DNA of 52,221 bases, taken from CAWUIO01 sp963922455 (GTDB lineage: Bacteria; Bacteroidota; Bacteroidia; Cytophagales; Microscillaceae). The position numbers were made by a program, and so were the translations under genes. Each line of letters starts with the position of its first letter. Position 1 is the first letter of the stretch. The notes beneath the pieces were generated by a model, which did not search any database, was not told the DNA's origin, and saw only the letters and a program-made list of their open reading frames with translations. Of the stretch, positions 14,434-23,481 are shown piece after piece. The stretch spans positions 1 to 52,221 of the forward strand of contig CAWUIO010000039.1 of NCBI GenBank assembly GCA_963922455.1, read 5' to 3'.

Positions 14434-16170
14434 TTATTTCAATTTCAAATCTTGGATAATTTGATCAATTTTTTGGCTAAGCGCCTCCTGCGTCGCATCA
14501 AAGGCCTCCGCCGAAGCTAATCGGTCTTTTACACTAAAATAAAACTTAATCTTGGGCTCTGTCCCCGATGGTCGGGCCGATACTTTGCTACCATCTTCCG
14601 TAAAAAACTGCAATACATTGGATTGGCTCAGAGGGATGGCGCTTTCTGCCCCAGTTTGCAAGTTTTTCTCGATAGAAGACTGATAGTCCTTTACCACCAC
14701 GACCGGACTTCCGGCCAGCATTTGGGGGGGATTGTCCCGGAAAGACTGCATCATAGCCTGGATTTCTTCGGCCCCGGCTTTCCCTTCTTTTTTGATGGAG
14801 ATCAGCTTTTCGTAGTAAAAGCCGTACTCCTGGTACATCGCAATCAAGGTCTCAAAAAGCGATTTACCTTGGTCTTTGTAGTAAGCGGCCATTTCGGCAA
14901 TCAAGGCACAAGCCATGATGGCGTCCTTGTCGCGGACAAATTCTCCGGCCAAGTAGCCATAACTTTCTTCCCCACCCCCGATAAAGAGTTTCTTTCCTTC
15001 TTCCCGGCGCAAAATCTCGGCGATGTATTTAAATCCGGTCAGGGTATTAAACACCTCTACCCCGTTTTTATGGGCGATTTCGTCTAGCAAGTCGCTCGTT
15101 ACGATGGTCTTGGCAATATATTCTTTGCCTTGTATTTTGCCATGTTCCTTCCAAGCATTGATGAGATAAAACACCAAAAGGGCGCCCGTTTGGTTGCCAT
15201 TCAACAATTGCCACTGAGCGTGATGGTTTTTTACGGCAATCCCGACCCGGTCGGCATCGGGGTCGGTACCCATCAGGATGTCGGCATCGAGTTCCTCGGC
15301 TTTTTTCAAGCCAATACTTAAAGCTTCGGCCTCTTCCGGGTTCGGGTAAACTACTGTGGGGAAATTACCATCGGGGTTGGCTTGTTCTTCCAGATTATGA
15401 ACATTCTCAAAGCCCATACTTTGCAAAAGTTGCGGCACCAAGGTAACGGCCGTTCCGTGGATGGAAGTGAAGACAATTTTAAGGTCTTTTTGGTTTTGGA
15501 TAGCCCCCGGATTTAAGGAAAGGGACCGCACTTGCTCCAAATAGGCCTGGTCTACCTCTTCGCCAATGGTATGGATGAGTGCTTTATGGGCTTCAAATTG
15601 AATGTCGTCAATCTGCACCTGCTGTACTTCGGCAATGATATTTTTATCGTGGGGAGGGACCACTTGAGCCCCATCGTCCCAGTAGGCTTTGTAGCCATTG
15701 TATTCTTTGGGGTTATGCGAAGCTGTGATGACCACCCCACTTTTACAGCCAAAATGCCGCACGGCAAAGGATAGTTCGGGGGTCGGTCTTAGCTCTTCAA
15801 AAAGGTATACCTCGATACCATTGGCCGAAAAAACGTTCGCGGTGATTTGGGCAAACTCCGCGCTCCGGTTACGGCTGTCGTGGGCAATGGCTACTTTAAC
15901 CGTTTCATTGGGGAAGCTTTTTTTCAAGTAATTGGCCAGTCCTTGGGTGGCGGCACCTACCGTGTATTGGTTGATCCGGTTAGAGCCAACGCCCATTTTA
16001 CCACGAAGGCCTCCGGTACCAAATTCCAAATTTTTGTAAAAGGAATCGGTCAGGGCCGTGGCTTGGTTTTCGTCCATCATACGACGGATTTCCGACTTCG
16101 TGTCTTCGTCGTAATTGCCGGATAACCAATGGTTTACTTTTTCTAAAATTTCGGGGGATACGTTTTCCAT
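14434..16170 (-). CDS. Phospho-sugar mutase (phosphoglucomutase/phosphomannomutase)
   Basis: 578 residues, the usual length of Bacteroidota alpha-D-phosphohexomutases. The phosphoserine loop is VVITASHNPKEYNGYK, the metal-binding loop GTDPDADRVGIAV, the sugar-binding loop GGGEESYGYL, and the phosphate-binding loop SARPSGTEPKIKFYF. FGTGGLRGKMG near residue 50 is also typical. It interconverts hexose 1- and 6-phosphates, linking glycolysis to polysaccharide precursors. The start is the ATG at 16170. It has its own terminator. Confidence 0.95.
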   Translation of the reverse strand: MENVSPEILEKVNHWLSGNYDEDTKSEIRRMMDENQATALTDSFYKNLEFGTGGLRGKMGVGSNRINQYTVGAATQGLANYLKKSFPNETVKVAIAHDSRNRSAEFAQITANVFSANGIEVYLFEELRPTPELSFAVRHFGCKSGVVITASHNPKEYNGYKAYWDDGAQVVPPHDKNIIAEVQQVQIDDIQFEAHKALIHTIGEEVDQAYLEQVRSLSLNPGAIQNQKDLKIVFTSIHGTAVTLVPQLLQSMGFENVHNLEEQANPDGNFPTVVYPNPEEAEALSIGLKKAEELDADILMGTDPDADRVGIAVKNHHAQWQLLNGNQTGALLVFYLINAWKEHGKIQGKEYIAKTIVTSDLLDEIAHKNGVEVFNTLTGFKYIAEILRREEGKKLFIGGGEESYGYLAGEFVRDKDAIMACALIAEMAAYYKDQGKSLFETLIAMYQEYGFYYEKLISIKKEGKAGAEEIQAMMQSFRDNPPQMLAGSPVVVVKDYQSSIEKNLQTGAESAIPLSQSNVLQFFTEDGSKVSARPSGTEPKIKFYFSVKDRLASAEAFDATQEALSQKIDQIIQDLKLK

Positions 16171-16306
16171 ATTGCTTAAAGGTTTTCTCCAAAAATAAGC
16201 AAGGGCGGTACATTCACCAACCCAACATTCTACGGTCGGAGCAATAATTTCGCAGGAAATGCTAGTTTTAGACCATACAATTTAAAGAAGCAAAGAAAAA
16301 AGAATC

Positions 16307-16438
16307 TTGGGGCTTCCCCGCGCCCAGAAAATGAGAGCCTATTGTCCCAAACGAGCGGGCGCGGGTCGGGCTTTCGCTACTCGCTGGCCAACCCGCATAC
16401 CCGCAGCGAGCTCAAACAGGCCGCTCTATCCCTAAGCC
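16307..16438 (-). repeat. Dispersed structured element E5 (132 bp, subfamily I)
   Basis: Minus-strand copy with ends GGCTTAGGGATAGAGCGG and GGGGAAGCCCCAA. The GC stem is CCCGCGCCC/GGGCGCGGG and the inner hairpin CTCGCTG/CAGCGAG. The GCGAAAGC box goes with ATAGAGCGG. Between the mutase and SDR genes. Confidence 0.9.
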
Positions 16439-16610
16439 TCATGAGAGTAGAGAAGAGAGAAGAGGCGGGAAGCGGGAACCGGGAGGCGGTACGGGAGGTC
16501 ATAGCCTGAGGTAGGTTGCCCAGCAAGGCTCCCCGGAAACGCGTGCGAGTGGGGTAGAGAGTAGAGAAGAGAGAAGAGCCGGGAACCGGGAGGCGGGACG
16601 GGAGGCCACC
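16439..16610 (-). repeat. Pyrimidine-rich companion module next to E5, two tandem units
   Basis: Unit 1 (about 16443-16498) and unit 2 (about 16556-16608) share GTAGAGAAGAGAGAAGAG, then CGGGAACCGGGAGGCGG and ACGGGAGG. Between them lies CATAGCCTGAGGTAGGTTGC, the reverse complement of a segment also present beside E4. Confidence 0.75.
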
Positions 16611-16643
16611 AGATTACGTGAATCCTAAAAATTATCCCAAGCA

Positions 16644-17381
16644 TCACTTTCGCTGCTTCATAATCCGGTGGGCGAGTCCGGGGGCTACCCGGAGCATCCA
16701 TTTGAGGTATTTTACCGGTCCCGGATAGGTTTCATAGCGGTTGCGCCGAAAATTTCGGATAAACAGCTCGGCCAATTGCTCTGAACTCATTTTTTTTCCC
16801 TTCCGCTCTAAGGTCATGGGAGTATCTACGAGGGGAGGCAATACTTCAAATACCTTAACCGATGTATTCTCGAGTTGATAGCGAAGGCCCTGGGAAAAAC
16901 TATGCAAACCGGCTTTACTGCTACAATACACCACGGCTTGGGGTTTGGGCGCCAAGGCCAGACCGGAACTGACTTGCACGATGGCTGCTTCGTTTTGTTG
17001 GGCCAAGTGGGGGAGGAGGTAGTAGCACAGCATGGCCGGAGCCAATAAATTGATGGTATACTCGTCTCGAATATAATTTGCTACCTTATTGCTTTCAAGA
17101 AATTGATAATTGTACTGGATGCCAGCATTGTTAATAAGTATATTGAGCTGGGGATGTTCCTCTACGATTTGCTGTATGAGGCCGGGAGCTTCCTCTAGGT
17201 TTTTTAATTCGTGGCAATAGGTATGAAATTCCGGATGCTGGGCTTGTAAAGCTTGCAGTTTATCGGGGTTTCTGCCCAAAATAATGATTTGGTTTCCGCG
17301 TTGGGCAAAGGCCAAGGCCAGGGCTTTTCCGATGCCGGAAGTACCCCCCGTGATGAGTATGGTGTTCCCAGTGGTTTTCAT
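16644..17381 (-). CDS. Short-chain dehydrogenase/reductase
   Basis: Rossmann-fold SDR of about 245 residues with the nucleotide-binding TGGTSGIG near the N-terminus, NNAG, a Ser in VQVSSGLA and the catalytic YCSSK. DltE-like by overall sequence; the substrate is unknown. The preferred start is the ATG at 17381 (MKTTGNTILITGG), because nine extra residues from 17408 fit no family member. The C-terminus is basic. Confidence 0.9.
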   Translation of the reverse strand: MKTTGNTILITGGTSGIGKALALAFAQRGNQIIILGRNPDKLQALQAQHPEFHTYCHELKNLEEAPGLIQQIVEEHPQLNILINNAGIQYNYQFLESNKVANYIRDEYTINLLAPAMLCYYLLPHLAQQNEAAIVQVSSGLALAPKPQAVVYCSSKAGLHSFSQGLRYQLENTSVKVFEVLPPLVDTPMTLERKGKKMSSEQLAELFIRNFRRNRYETYPGPVKYLKWMLRVAPGLAHRIMKQRK

Positions 17382-17486
17382 AAAACAAATGTACGAGCCT
17401 CCCGGCAAAAATGAAGGTTTTCGGCCAATTCCTATTACCTTTGAATTTTAATTACCTATATATTAGCCCAAATTTATGATCTACTT

Positions 17487-17617
17487 GGCTTAGGGATGGA
17501 ACGGCATGTTTGAGCTCGTGTGGGCCCTGTGGGGAAAGGCAGCGAGTAGTGACAGCCCGGCCCGCGCTGGTAGTTTCTGGCAAGGGGGCACTTGCGAAAT
17601 GGCGCGGGCAAGCCCCG
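17487..17617 (+). repeat. Dispersed structured element E6 (131 bp, subfamily III)
   Basis: Ends GGCTTAGGGATGGAACGG and GCGCGGGCAAGCCCC. Stem CCCGCGC/GCGCGGG. The GTGACAGC box pairs with GGAACGG. It lies in the divergent space between the SDR gene and gldC, 67 bp before the gldC start. Confidence 0.9.
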
Positions 17618-17684
17618 TATCCTGTATTTTCCCTTGGACATACCTAAACCATCGGAAACATTTGAGAAATTTAATGAATGAATT

Positions 17685-18047
17685 ATGAAGCAATCCTCAA
17701 TACACATCAAAGTAGGGCTCGACGAACAAAATGTACCCGATAAAATCATGTGGGAAGCCGATGATAGTCCCCTCCCAGAGGCTCAGGAAGCCAAAGCCTT
17801 TACCCTGGCCATTTGGGACGGCAGCGAAAGCGGCACCTTAAAAATTGATTTGTGGAACAAGCAAATGGAAGTGCATGAGATGAAGCAATTCATCATCGAG
17901 ACCATCTCCGGCTTGGCCGACACCATACGCAAGGCTACCGAAGACCAAGTGATGGCCATGGATATGGAAAATCTGTGTAAATCGCTAAGCAAGCGCTTGG
18001 AAGAAGAACTCAAGGCCCAGCAAAACCCTTTCAAGCCAGGTACTTAG
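17685..18047 (+). CDS. gldC: Gliding motility protein GldC
   Basis: 120 residues. The sequence follows GldC throughout: an N-terminal SSIHIKVGLDEQNVPDKI, then QEAKAFTLAIWDGSESGTLKI and DLWNKQMEVHEMKQF. GldC is a small protein confined to Bacteroidota and needed for surface gliding in Flavobacterium; its molecular role is unclear. The ATG at 17685 gives the normal length. A small ORF and mnmA follow in the same direction, so the three may be co-transcribed. Confidence 0.9.
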   Translation: MKQSSIHIKVGLDEQNVPDKIMWEADDSPLPEAQEAKAFTLAIWDGSESGTLKIDLWNKQMEVHEMKQFIIETISGLADTIRKATEDQVMAMDMENLCKSLSKRLEEELKAQQNPFKPGT

Positions 18048-18098
18048 TATATTTTTTGGAACCATGCGCTTAGGCAGGATGTTAAATGTAGACATTTA

Positions 18099-18257
18099 AT
18101 GGCTATGCTGGAAGAACTTATCAAATATCTTAATTCACCGGAGGAACCGACAGCGCCTTTCATTTTGGAAGGCTCCAAACCCGAGGATAGCTTAGAAATT
18201 TTGGTTAAAGCCATCCAGGAGCTAGATCCAAACTGGGGTCCAGCCTCCAAAGTATAG
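18099..18257 (+). CDS. Small acidic hypothetical protein (52 aa)
   Basis: An open frame ATGGCTATGCTGGAAG to TAG at 18255-18257. It encodes an acidic helical peptide with ILEGSKPEDSLEILVKAIQ and ends NWGPASKV. Its codon use resembles the neighbouring genes and it is the only sensible frame between gldC and mnmA. No homologue is recognised. A second in-frame ATG lies at 18105. Confidence 0.55.
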   Translation: MAMLEELIKYLNSPEEPTAPFILEGSKPEDSLEILVKAIQELDPNWGPASKV

Positions 18258-18293
18258 CCCTCCGTTTTCTTTTAACCCTAAATCATCGCGGAA

Positions 18294-19421
18294 ATGAGTA
18301 AACATGGACGAATATTGGTAGCCATGAGCGGAGGAATTGACAGTTCGCTCGCGGCAGTCATGCTCCACGAAGAAGGATACGAAGTAGTGGGGATGACGAT
18401 GAAAACTTGGGACTATGCCTCTTCGGGAGGGACCAAAAAAGAAACCGGTTGCTGTAGTCTGGACTCTATCAACGATGCCCGGGCCATTGCCGTGCAATTG
18501 GGCTTTCCCCACTTTATTTTGGATATCCGGGAAGAGTTTGGTGACTATGTGATCGATCATTTTACCAATGAGTATCTCAGCGGTCGTACTCCCAACCCCT
18601 GTGTCTTGTGTAATACCCATATCAAATGGGACTCCCTGCTTCGCCGGGCCGACCAATTGGGTTGCGATTATATTGCTACCGGGCATTATGCCAAGTTACG
18701 CCAAGAAAATGAGCGGTATGTGATTTCCAAGGGCGCCGATCTAAATAAAGATCAATCTTATGCCCTTTGGGGCGTTTCCCAGAAGAGTCTGGCCCGAACC
18801 GTATTTCCCGTGGGAGGCTATACCAAACCGCAAATCCGGGAAATGGCCCTACAATCGGGCTTTGTAGAATTAGTAAAAAAATCGGAGTCTTACGAAATAT
18901 GCTTTGTGCCCGACAATGACTACCGGGGCTTTCTCAAACGCCGGGTAGAGGGACTGGAAGAGGAGGTAGACGGCGGCGACTTTGTCTTAGAAGATGGTAC
19001 CGTGGTAGGTAAGCACCGCGGCTATCCTTTTTATACCATTGGCCAACGCAAAGGCTTAGGGATTGCCTTGGGATTCCCGATATACGTTACGGCCATTGAT
19101 AAAAAGAACAACCGGGTAGTTTTGGGTACCAAAACCGAGCTAGACCGGGATGGTATGAAGGTCCGGCAACTCACTATGCAAAAGTATGCCGACTTGATTG
19201 GCAAGCCTACCGAAACGGTCACGAAGATCCGGTACAATGATGAAGGGACCCCGGCCCAGATTGAGCAATTGGGCGAAGAAATGAACGTATGGTTTCACGA
19301 TGCCGTACAAGCCATTGCTCCGGGACAAGCGGCCGTATTTTATGAAGGAAATGATGTGATCGGTGGAGGGTGGATTCAGTCCAGCTTCCGACAAAATGGA
19401 GATTATTATCACGTCTCATAA
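18294..19421 (+). CDS. mnmA: tRNA-specific 2-thiouridylase MnmA
   Basis: 375 residues. The PP-loop AMSGGIDSSLAAV at residues 10-22 activates U34 of tRNA-Lys, -Glu and -Gln with ATP. The catalytic cysteines are in NPCVLCN and in YEICFVPD. The family features TGHYAKL, KDQSYALWGV and GQRKGLG are all present. It acts in the cytoplasm, receiving sulfur by relay from a cysteine desulfurase. Starts at the ATG at 18294, 36 bp after the small ORF. Confidence 0.96.
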   Translation: MSKHGRILVAMSGGIDSSLAAVMLHEEGYEVVGMTMKTWDYASSGGTKKETGCCSLDSINDARAIAVQLGFPHFILDIREEFGDYVIDHFTNEYLSGRTPNPCVLCNTHIKWDSLLRRADQLGCDYIATGHYAKLRQENERYVISKGADLNKDQSYALWGVSQKSLARTVFPVGGYTKPQIREMALQSGFVELVKKSESYEICFVPDNDYRGFLKRRVEGLEEEVDGGDFVLEDGTVVGKHRGYPFYTIGQRKGLGIALGFPIYVTAIDKKNNRVVLGTKTELDRDGMKVRQLTMQKYADLIGKPTETVTKIRYNDEGTPAQIEQLGEEMNVWFHDAVQAIAPGQAAVFYEGNDVIGGGWIQSSFRQNGDYYHVS

Positions 19422-19472
19422 CCTTTTCTGGGCTTTTCATCGTTCTTTGGTTGAGCATGCTATGTTAGATCT

Positions 19473-20240
19473 ATGAAAATCAAAAAGAACGTTGGGTTTG
19501 GGGGAGTAGTACCAGCATTTTTAGCATTTTTTTGCTTAGTAAGTTGTAACTCCCCTAGCCCTTTTCCCGCTACCGAAGTCTTAGGTTTACAGTATTTTCC
19601 CCTGGCTGTAGGCAATTTTAGTGAATATGAGGTCGAGGAAATCGTCTACGAGCTTTCCGAAGACCCTCAAACAAGTCGCTTTCAGGTCCGTGAAGTGGTT
19701 GAAAGCCAGTTTATCAACCAATCGGGCGACACGGTGTACCAGATTGAGCGCTTCCGTAGAGAATTTGAGAGCGACCCTTGGGTGTTGGATTCGGTCTGGT
19801 CGGCCCGTAGGGATTTGAACCGCGCCATCCGCACAGAAAATAACCTCTCGTTTATCAAACTCACTTTTCCCTTAGACAATGGCAGCACCTGGGACGGGAA
19901 TGCCCTAAATTCTTTAACGACCGAAGATTATTTAGTACAAGATTTTGCCCGGCCTTTTAGCTTCGATTCTACGAGTTTTCCCAATGCCCTACGGGTTGAA
20001 CAAAATAATAACTGTAACCTGGTTTCTCTGGATCGTCGGGTGGAAGTGTATGCCGCCGAGGTTGGCTTAATCCACAGCCAAACTTGGCAGGTAAGCTTTG
20101 ACCTTAACCTGTGTGCCGATACCTTACAAGCTTATTGCGACGAACAAGCCCTCTTGCCTTTACCGGAATTGCCCCCCGAAATATGCATCCAGTTTGGAAA
20201 GATACAGACCCAAAAAATACTAAACTATGGTAGCCAATAA
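19473..20240 (+). CDS. Hypothetical lipoprotein
   Basis: 255 residues with a lipoprotein signal peptide ending FFCLVSC, Cys as residue 26. The mature part is beta-rich with no recognised domain; it begins after a Pro/Ser-rich linker with LQYFPLAVGNFSEYEVEE. Probably an outer-membrane lipoprotein. Its last codons overlap the next gene by 14 bp (20227-20240), so the lipoprotein and the secreted protease are translationally linked and probably work together. Confidence 0.7.
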   Translation: MKIKKNVGFGGVVPAFLAFFCLVSCNSPSPFPATEVLGLQYFPLAVGNFSEYEVEEIVYELSEDPQTSRFQVREVVESQFINQSGDTVYQIERFRREFESDPWVLDSVWSARRDLNRAIRTENNLSFIKLTFPLDNGSTWDGNALNSLTTEDYLVQDFARPFSFDSTSFPNALRVEQNNNCNLVSLDRRVEVYAAEVGLIHSQTWQVSFDLNLCADTLQAYCDEQALLPLPELPPEICIQFGKIQTQKILNYGSQ

Positions 20241-21891
20241 ACATATTGCCCTTTTTTTTCTACTCTGCTGTATATTGCTGGGAAAGCCCAGTAGCCTATT
20301 GGCCCAATCAACCTACTCTTTTCTAATTTACCTAGAAGACAAATCGGGTTCGCCTTATTCCCTTAGCCGGCCCCTGGAGTTTTTAAGCCAAAGGTCCCTG
20401 GACCGTCGCGATAGTCAAGAAATCGGATTAAGTATCCAAGACCTCCCGGTTAATCCTAGCTATCTGGCCGGGGTGGAAGCCCTCAACGTGCCCGTGATCA
20501 GTCAATCCCGCTGGTTAAATGCCTTGCATATTGTCGCAGATTCTAGTCAATTACAAGCCGTATTGAACTTATCTTTTGTCCAGGACCAAGCTTTGTGGTT
20601 GGGCGATCCAACTAGCCAAGCAGCCTCGCCCCAAGAAAAAAGCCTGCCCGATTATCAGCCGGCCTCCCTAAACATAGGCTCCGTGCGGGATTATGGCTAC
20701 GGAAGGTCCCAAGTGCAATTAATGGGGGTTGAAGAATTACATCAAAGAGGTTTTCGTGGCCAGGGGATGCTCATTGCCATGATGGATGAGGGTTTTGCGG
20801 GCTATGAGGAGATCTCTTTCTTCTCTCACCTCCGTGAACAGGGTTTGATACGGGATACCTATGACTTTGTAGACCAAACCAAGGAATTGAGCAGCAGAGG
20901 TTCTCATGGTCTAAAAGTCCTTTCTACCATGGCTTCCTACAAGCCAGACTATTTAATTGGCACCGCCCCCGAGGCCCAGTACGCCCTTTACCGTACCGAA
21001 GACCCCAATAATGAGACTCGCCAGGAAGAATGGAATTGGCTACTCGCCGCCGAAAGGGCCGACAGCCTAGGCGCAGATGTCTTGAATGTTTCGCTGGGCT
21101 ATTATCGTTTTAACTATCCCGAGATGAATTATCGCTATGCCGACTTAGATGGCAATACGGCTTTGATTTCTCGGGCTGCCGACTTAGCCGCCGCCAAAGG
21201 GATGCTCGTCGTAGTAAGTGCCGGTAATTTGGGAGCTCAATCCTGGCAATACCTCAATGCTCCCGCCGATGCCGATTCGGTTCTTACCGTAGGAGCCTTG
21301 CGGGTCAATGGGACTCCAGGCCCTTTTACCTCCAAAGGCCCCACATCCGACGGACAATTGAAGCCCGATGTGAGCGCCGTTGGGGTCGGCACGGCGGTGG
21401 CTTCCAGTGGTGATTTTGTTACCAACTCCAATGGCACCTCTTTTGCCGCGCCCTTGGTAAGTGGCTTTGTGGCCAGTTTATGGCAATCTATGCCGCACTT
21501 GAAAGCACAAGAGCTTATACAACTCCTTCGCGAATCGGGCGATCAATACCTGGAGCCCGATACTATTTTGGGGTATGGCGTGCCCAATTATGGCCGCTTG
21601 TTAAAATTGCTCAAAAGCCGGGAGGACAGCAGTCAAAAAGGCTTCCATTTTTACCCCAACCCCCTACCTCGCCAAGACCCTCTGTATTTTTTCTTTACCC
21701 GGTCTCTGGCCAAGGAAGAATTTCTCCTCCAGCTTTTTGACCGGCAAGGGCGGCTTCTGGCCCGCGAAGCGTTTTTACCCTACGAAGAACGTTGGAAGTG
21801 GAACACCCGGCCTTTGCTCAACACGGGCTTTTATACCTTACAAATTGAGGGAGGAGGGCTTTCTGAGGTGCACCGCTTGTTTATTGATTAA
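20227..21891 (+). CDS. Secreted S8 (subtilisin-like) serine peptidase with type IX secretion C-terminal domain
   Basis: 554 residues: signal peptide ending in LLAQ (about residue 27), a propeptide-like segment to about residue 160, then the S8 domain. The catalytic Asp is in IAMMDEGFAG, the His in RGSHGLKV, the oxyanion Asn in SAGNLG and the Ser in SNGTSFAAPLV. The last 80 residues, starting FHFYPNPL and ending HRLFID, are a type A T9SS sorting domain, so the protease is exported by the gliding-associated type IX system and anchored or released at the surface. Overlaps the lipoprotein gene. Confidence 0.9.
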   Translation: MVANKHIALFFLLCCILLGKPSSLLAQSTYSFLIYLEDKSGSPYSLSRPLEFLSQRSLDRRDSQEIGLSIQDLPVNPSYLAGVEALNVPVISQSRWLNALHIVADSSQLQAVLNLSFVQDQALWLGDPTSQAASPQEKSLPDYQPASLNIGSVRDYGYGRSQVQLMGVEELHQRGFRGQGMLIAMMDEGFAGYEEISFFSHLREQGLIRDTYDFVDQTKELSSRGSHGLKVLSTMASYKPDYLIGTAPEAQYALYRTEDPNNETRQEEWNWLLAAERADSLGADVLNVSLGYYRFNYPEMNYRYADLDGNTALISRAADLAAAKGMLVVVSAGNLGAQSWQYLNAPADADSVLTVGALRVNGTPGPFTSKGPTSDGQLKPDVSAVGVGTAVASSGDFVTNSNGTSFAAPLVSGFVASLWQSMPHLKAQELIQLLRESGDQYLEPDTILGYGVPNYGRLLKLLKSREDSSQKGFHFYPNPLPRQDPLYFFFTRSLAKEEFLLQLFDRQGRLLAREAFLPYEERWKWNTRPLLNTGFYTLQIEGGGLSEVHRLFID

Positions 21892-21902
21892 ATGCTGGAA
21901 TT

Positions 21903-22035
21903 TTGGGGCTTGCCCGCGCTAAAAAAATTGGTGTGAGCGAGAAAAATATGTCTTGGCGCGGGCCGGGCTGTCACTACTCGCTGCCTTTCCCCGCCAGGCC
22001 TACTCGAGCTCAAACAGGCCGTTCCATCCCTAAGC
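21903..22035 (-). repeat. Dispersed structured element E7 (133 bp, subfamily III)
   Basis: Minus-strand copy with ends AGCTTAGGGATGGAACGG and GGGCAAGCCCCAA. Stem CCCGCGC/GCGCGGG, box GTGACAGC. It starts 11 bp after the S8 stop, between convergent genes. A purine-rich run (22037-22072) on its far side is a partial companion module. Confidence 0.9.
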
Positions 22036-22095
22036 TGAAGAAGAAGAGAGAAAAGAGAGCAGAGATGAGTTTTGTCACAATCGTGCTTTGTTTTG

Positions 22096-23079
22096 TTATA
22101 CTTTCTCGACAGGTAGTAAATCGGGACGATACTGCCTTACGAGGCCTCCAACTATATTTTGAGCGATTTCCAGCAACTCGGGAGGGCCCACGATATCTAC
22201 CCAATCCCCATAAGAAATAAGCCAATAGCCTAGGTAATTTAGGCTAGGCGTCATAAAGTGTAAGAGCTCCCACGCTTCGTCCCAGGGTTCGGATTGGATG
22301 AAGCCGAAGCGGTATTTATCATTGCCAAGAAAACGCAACATATCTTTGCGAAATTTTACCTGGGCGGGGAAGGCTTGGAAGTTATCGTGAAAACACTGGA
22401 TGTAGTCTTTAAGAGGTTTATCCGGTATTTGGGTAAAGGGTTTTTGGGTAAAACCCAGTGATTTGATGCGGTCGCACCGAAAATTACGGATATCTTGCCG
22501 CATTTGGCAGTATGCAATGAGGTGCCAACTGTTTCGTAAGTAATAGATACCATAGGGCTCAATATGTCGGGTATTGAGCGATTGCCGGGAATGGGTAAAA
22601 TACTCAAGCACCAAAACCTGTTGTTCACTTATAGCTTTTTGCAAATCGGTTAGGAAATCATTGCTGAAGCCCTCTTTCTTTTCTGCAGGAGGGTAGTGGA
22701 GTATCTCAATATGGTTTTCCAGGGCCTCTACAAACTTCTGATCGTGCTGTTTGAGCACCGCCCTGACCTTGCTCAAGGCACTCCGAAAAGCACTCTTGAG
22801 GGAAGCATCGCCCATCCGGTCCATGATTTTGCCCCCGGTGAGTAAGGCCCCCGCTTCTTCTTGATTAAAATGGATAGGAGGGAGGTGGTAGCCTTCCATC
22901 AGGAAATACCCCACCCCCGCTTCGGCCCCTAGGGGTACCCCCGCTTCTTCAAGGGCCCTTAAGTCTCGATAAATAGTCCGCTGGCTGAGGCCAAATTGCT
23001 CGGCCAGTTCCATAGCCGTGACTTTTGGGCGGGATTGTAAATGAAGCAAGATGGCATACAGACGGTCAATGCGGTTCAT
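22096..23079 (-). CDS. WYL-domain transcriptional regulator (YafY-like)
   Basis: 327 residues. The N-terminal HTH_11 has LAEQFGLSQRTIYRDLRALE as its recognition region at about residues 27-46. A WYL domain in the centre contains EPYGIYYLRNSWHLIAYC, and a WCX tail ends the protein. Such proteins sense nucleic acid or nucleotide-like ligands and regulate stress or defence genes; its target here is unknown since no divergent partner lies close by. The ATG at 23079 is supported by immediate entry into the HTH. Confidence 0.9.
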   Translation of the reverse strand: MNRIDRLYAILLHLQSRPKVTAMELAEQFGLSQRTIYRDLRALEEAGVPLGAEAGVGYFLMEGYHLPPIHFNQEEAGALLTGGKIMDRMGDASLKSAFRSALSKVRAVLKQHDQKFVEALENHIEILHYPPAEKKEGFSNDFLTDLQKAISEQQVLVLEYFTHSRQSLNTRHIEPYGIYYLRNSWHLIAYCQMRQDIRNFRCDRIKSLGFTQKPFTQIPDKPLKDYIQCFHDNFQAFPAQVKFRKDMLRFLGNDKYRFGFIQSEPWDEAWELLHFMTPSLNYLGYWLISYGDWVDIVGPPELLEIAQNIVGGLVRQYRPDLLPVEKV

Positions 23080-23192
23080 GCAGTGGGTGATTTAATACGT
23101 ATACAGTAGGAGCCAGGACTTTTTGGTTTAGAGTTATGAGTGTATAAGCCCAAATTCAATTTCCGAGCCTCCTTGCCTAGACAAATATGAAA

Positions 23193-23273
23193 CCTTTTTT
23201 GTGAGTTTTCTCTCCTCTCGTTCCGTCTCCTGTTTCCCGGCTCATCTCTCATCTCTGCTCTCAACTCTAAAGA
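23193..23273 (+). repeat. Pyrimidine-rich companion module before E8
   Basis: TCTCTCCTCTCGTTCCGTCT, then CCCGGCTCATCTCTCATCTC leading straight into E8; the same CCCGGCTC plus TCTC pattern precedes E3 and E4. Confidence 0.6.
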
Positions 23274-23404
23274 GGCTTAGGGATGGAGCGGCCTGTTTGA
23301 GCCCGTCGCTGCTTGTGGGCAGGCCGGCGAGTAGCGAGAGCCCGACCCGCGCGGGCACAGTTGGCCCCAAAGGCATCCACTTTCATCGCGCGGGGAAGCC
23401 CCAA
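23274..23404 (+). repeat. Dispersed structured element E8 (131 bp, subfamily II)
   Basis: Ends GGCTTAGGGATGGAGCGG and GGGGAAGCCCCAA. Stem CCCGCGCG/CGCGCGGG, box GCGAGAGC, variable loop about 33 nt. Between the WYL regulator and the fructose-bisphosphatase terminator. Confidence 0.9.
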
Positions 23405-23434
23405 GCTTTATGGGAACTAATCTGAAATATACGT

Positions 23435-23465
23435 AAAACGGACCAGGATTCAAACTCCTAGTCCG
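23435..23465 (-). terminator. Terminator-like hairpin after fbp
   Basis: On the minus strand CGGAC-AGGA type arms (23439-23465, one mismatch) are followed by TTTTACG. The stem is good but the T-run is short. Confidence 0.5.
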
Positions 23466-23481
23466 CTCTAGGTAGGGTATT

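Noticed and set aside
16443..16608. Tandem similar units resembling a minimal CRISPR or satellite
   Set aside because: There are only two imperfect units of low-complexity sequence, no uniform spacers and no cas genes; the units belong to the pyrimidine-rich companion module.
23439..23465. tRNA T-arm-like hairpin containing TTCAAAC
   Set aside because: The arms extend directly into a single hairpin with no D-arm, anticodon arm or acceptor; its place after fbp and the following T-run fit a terminator.
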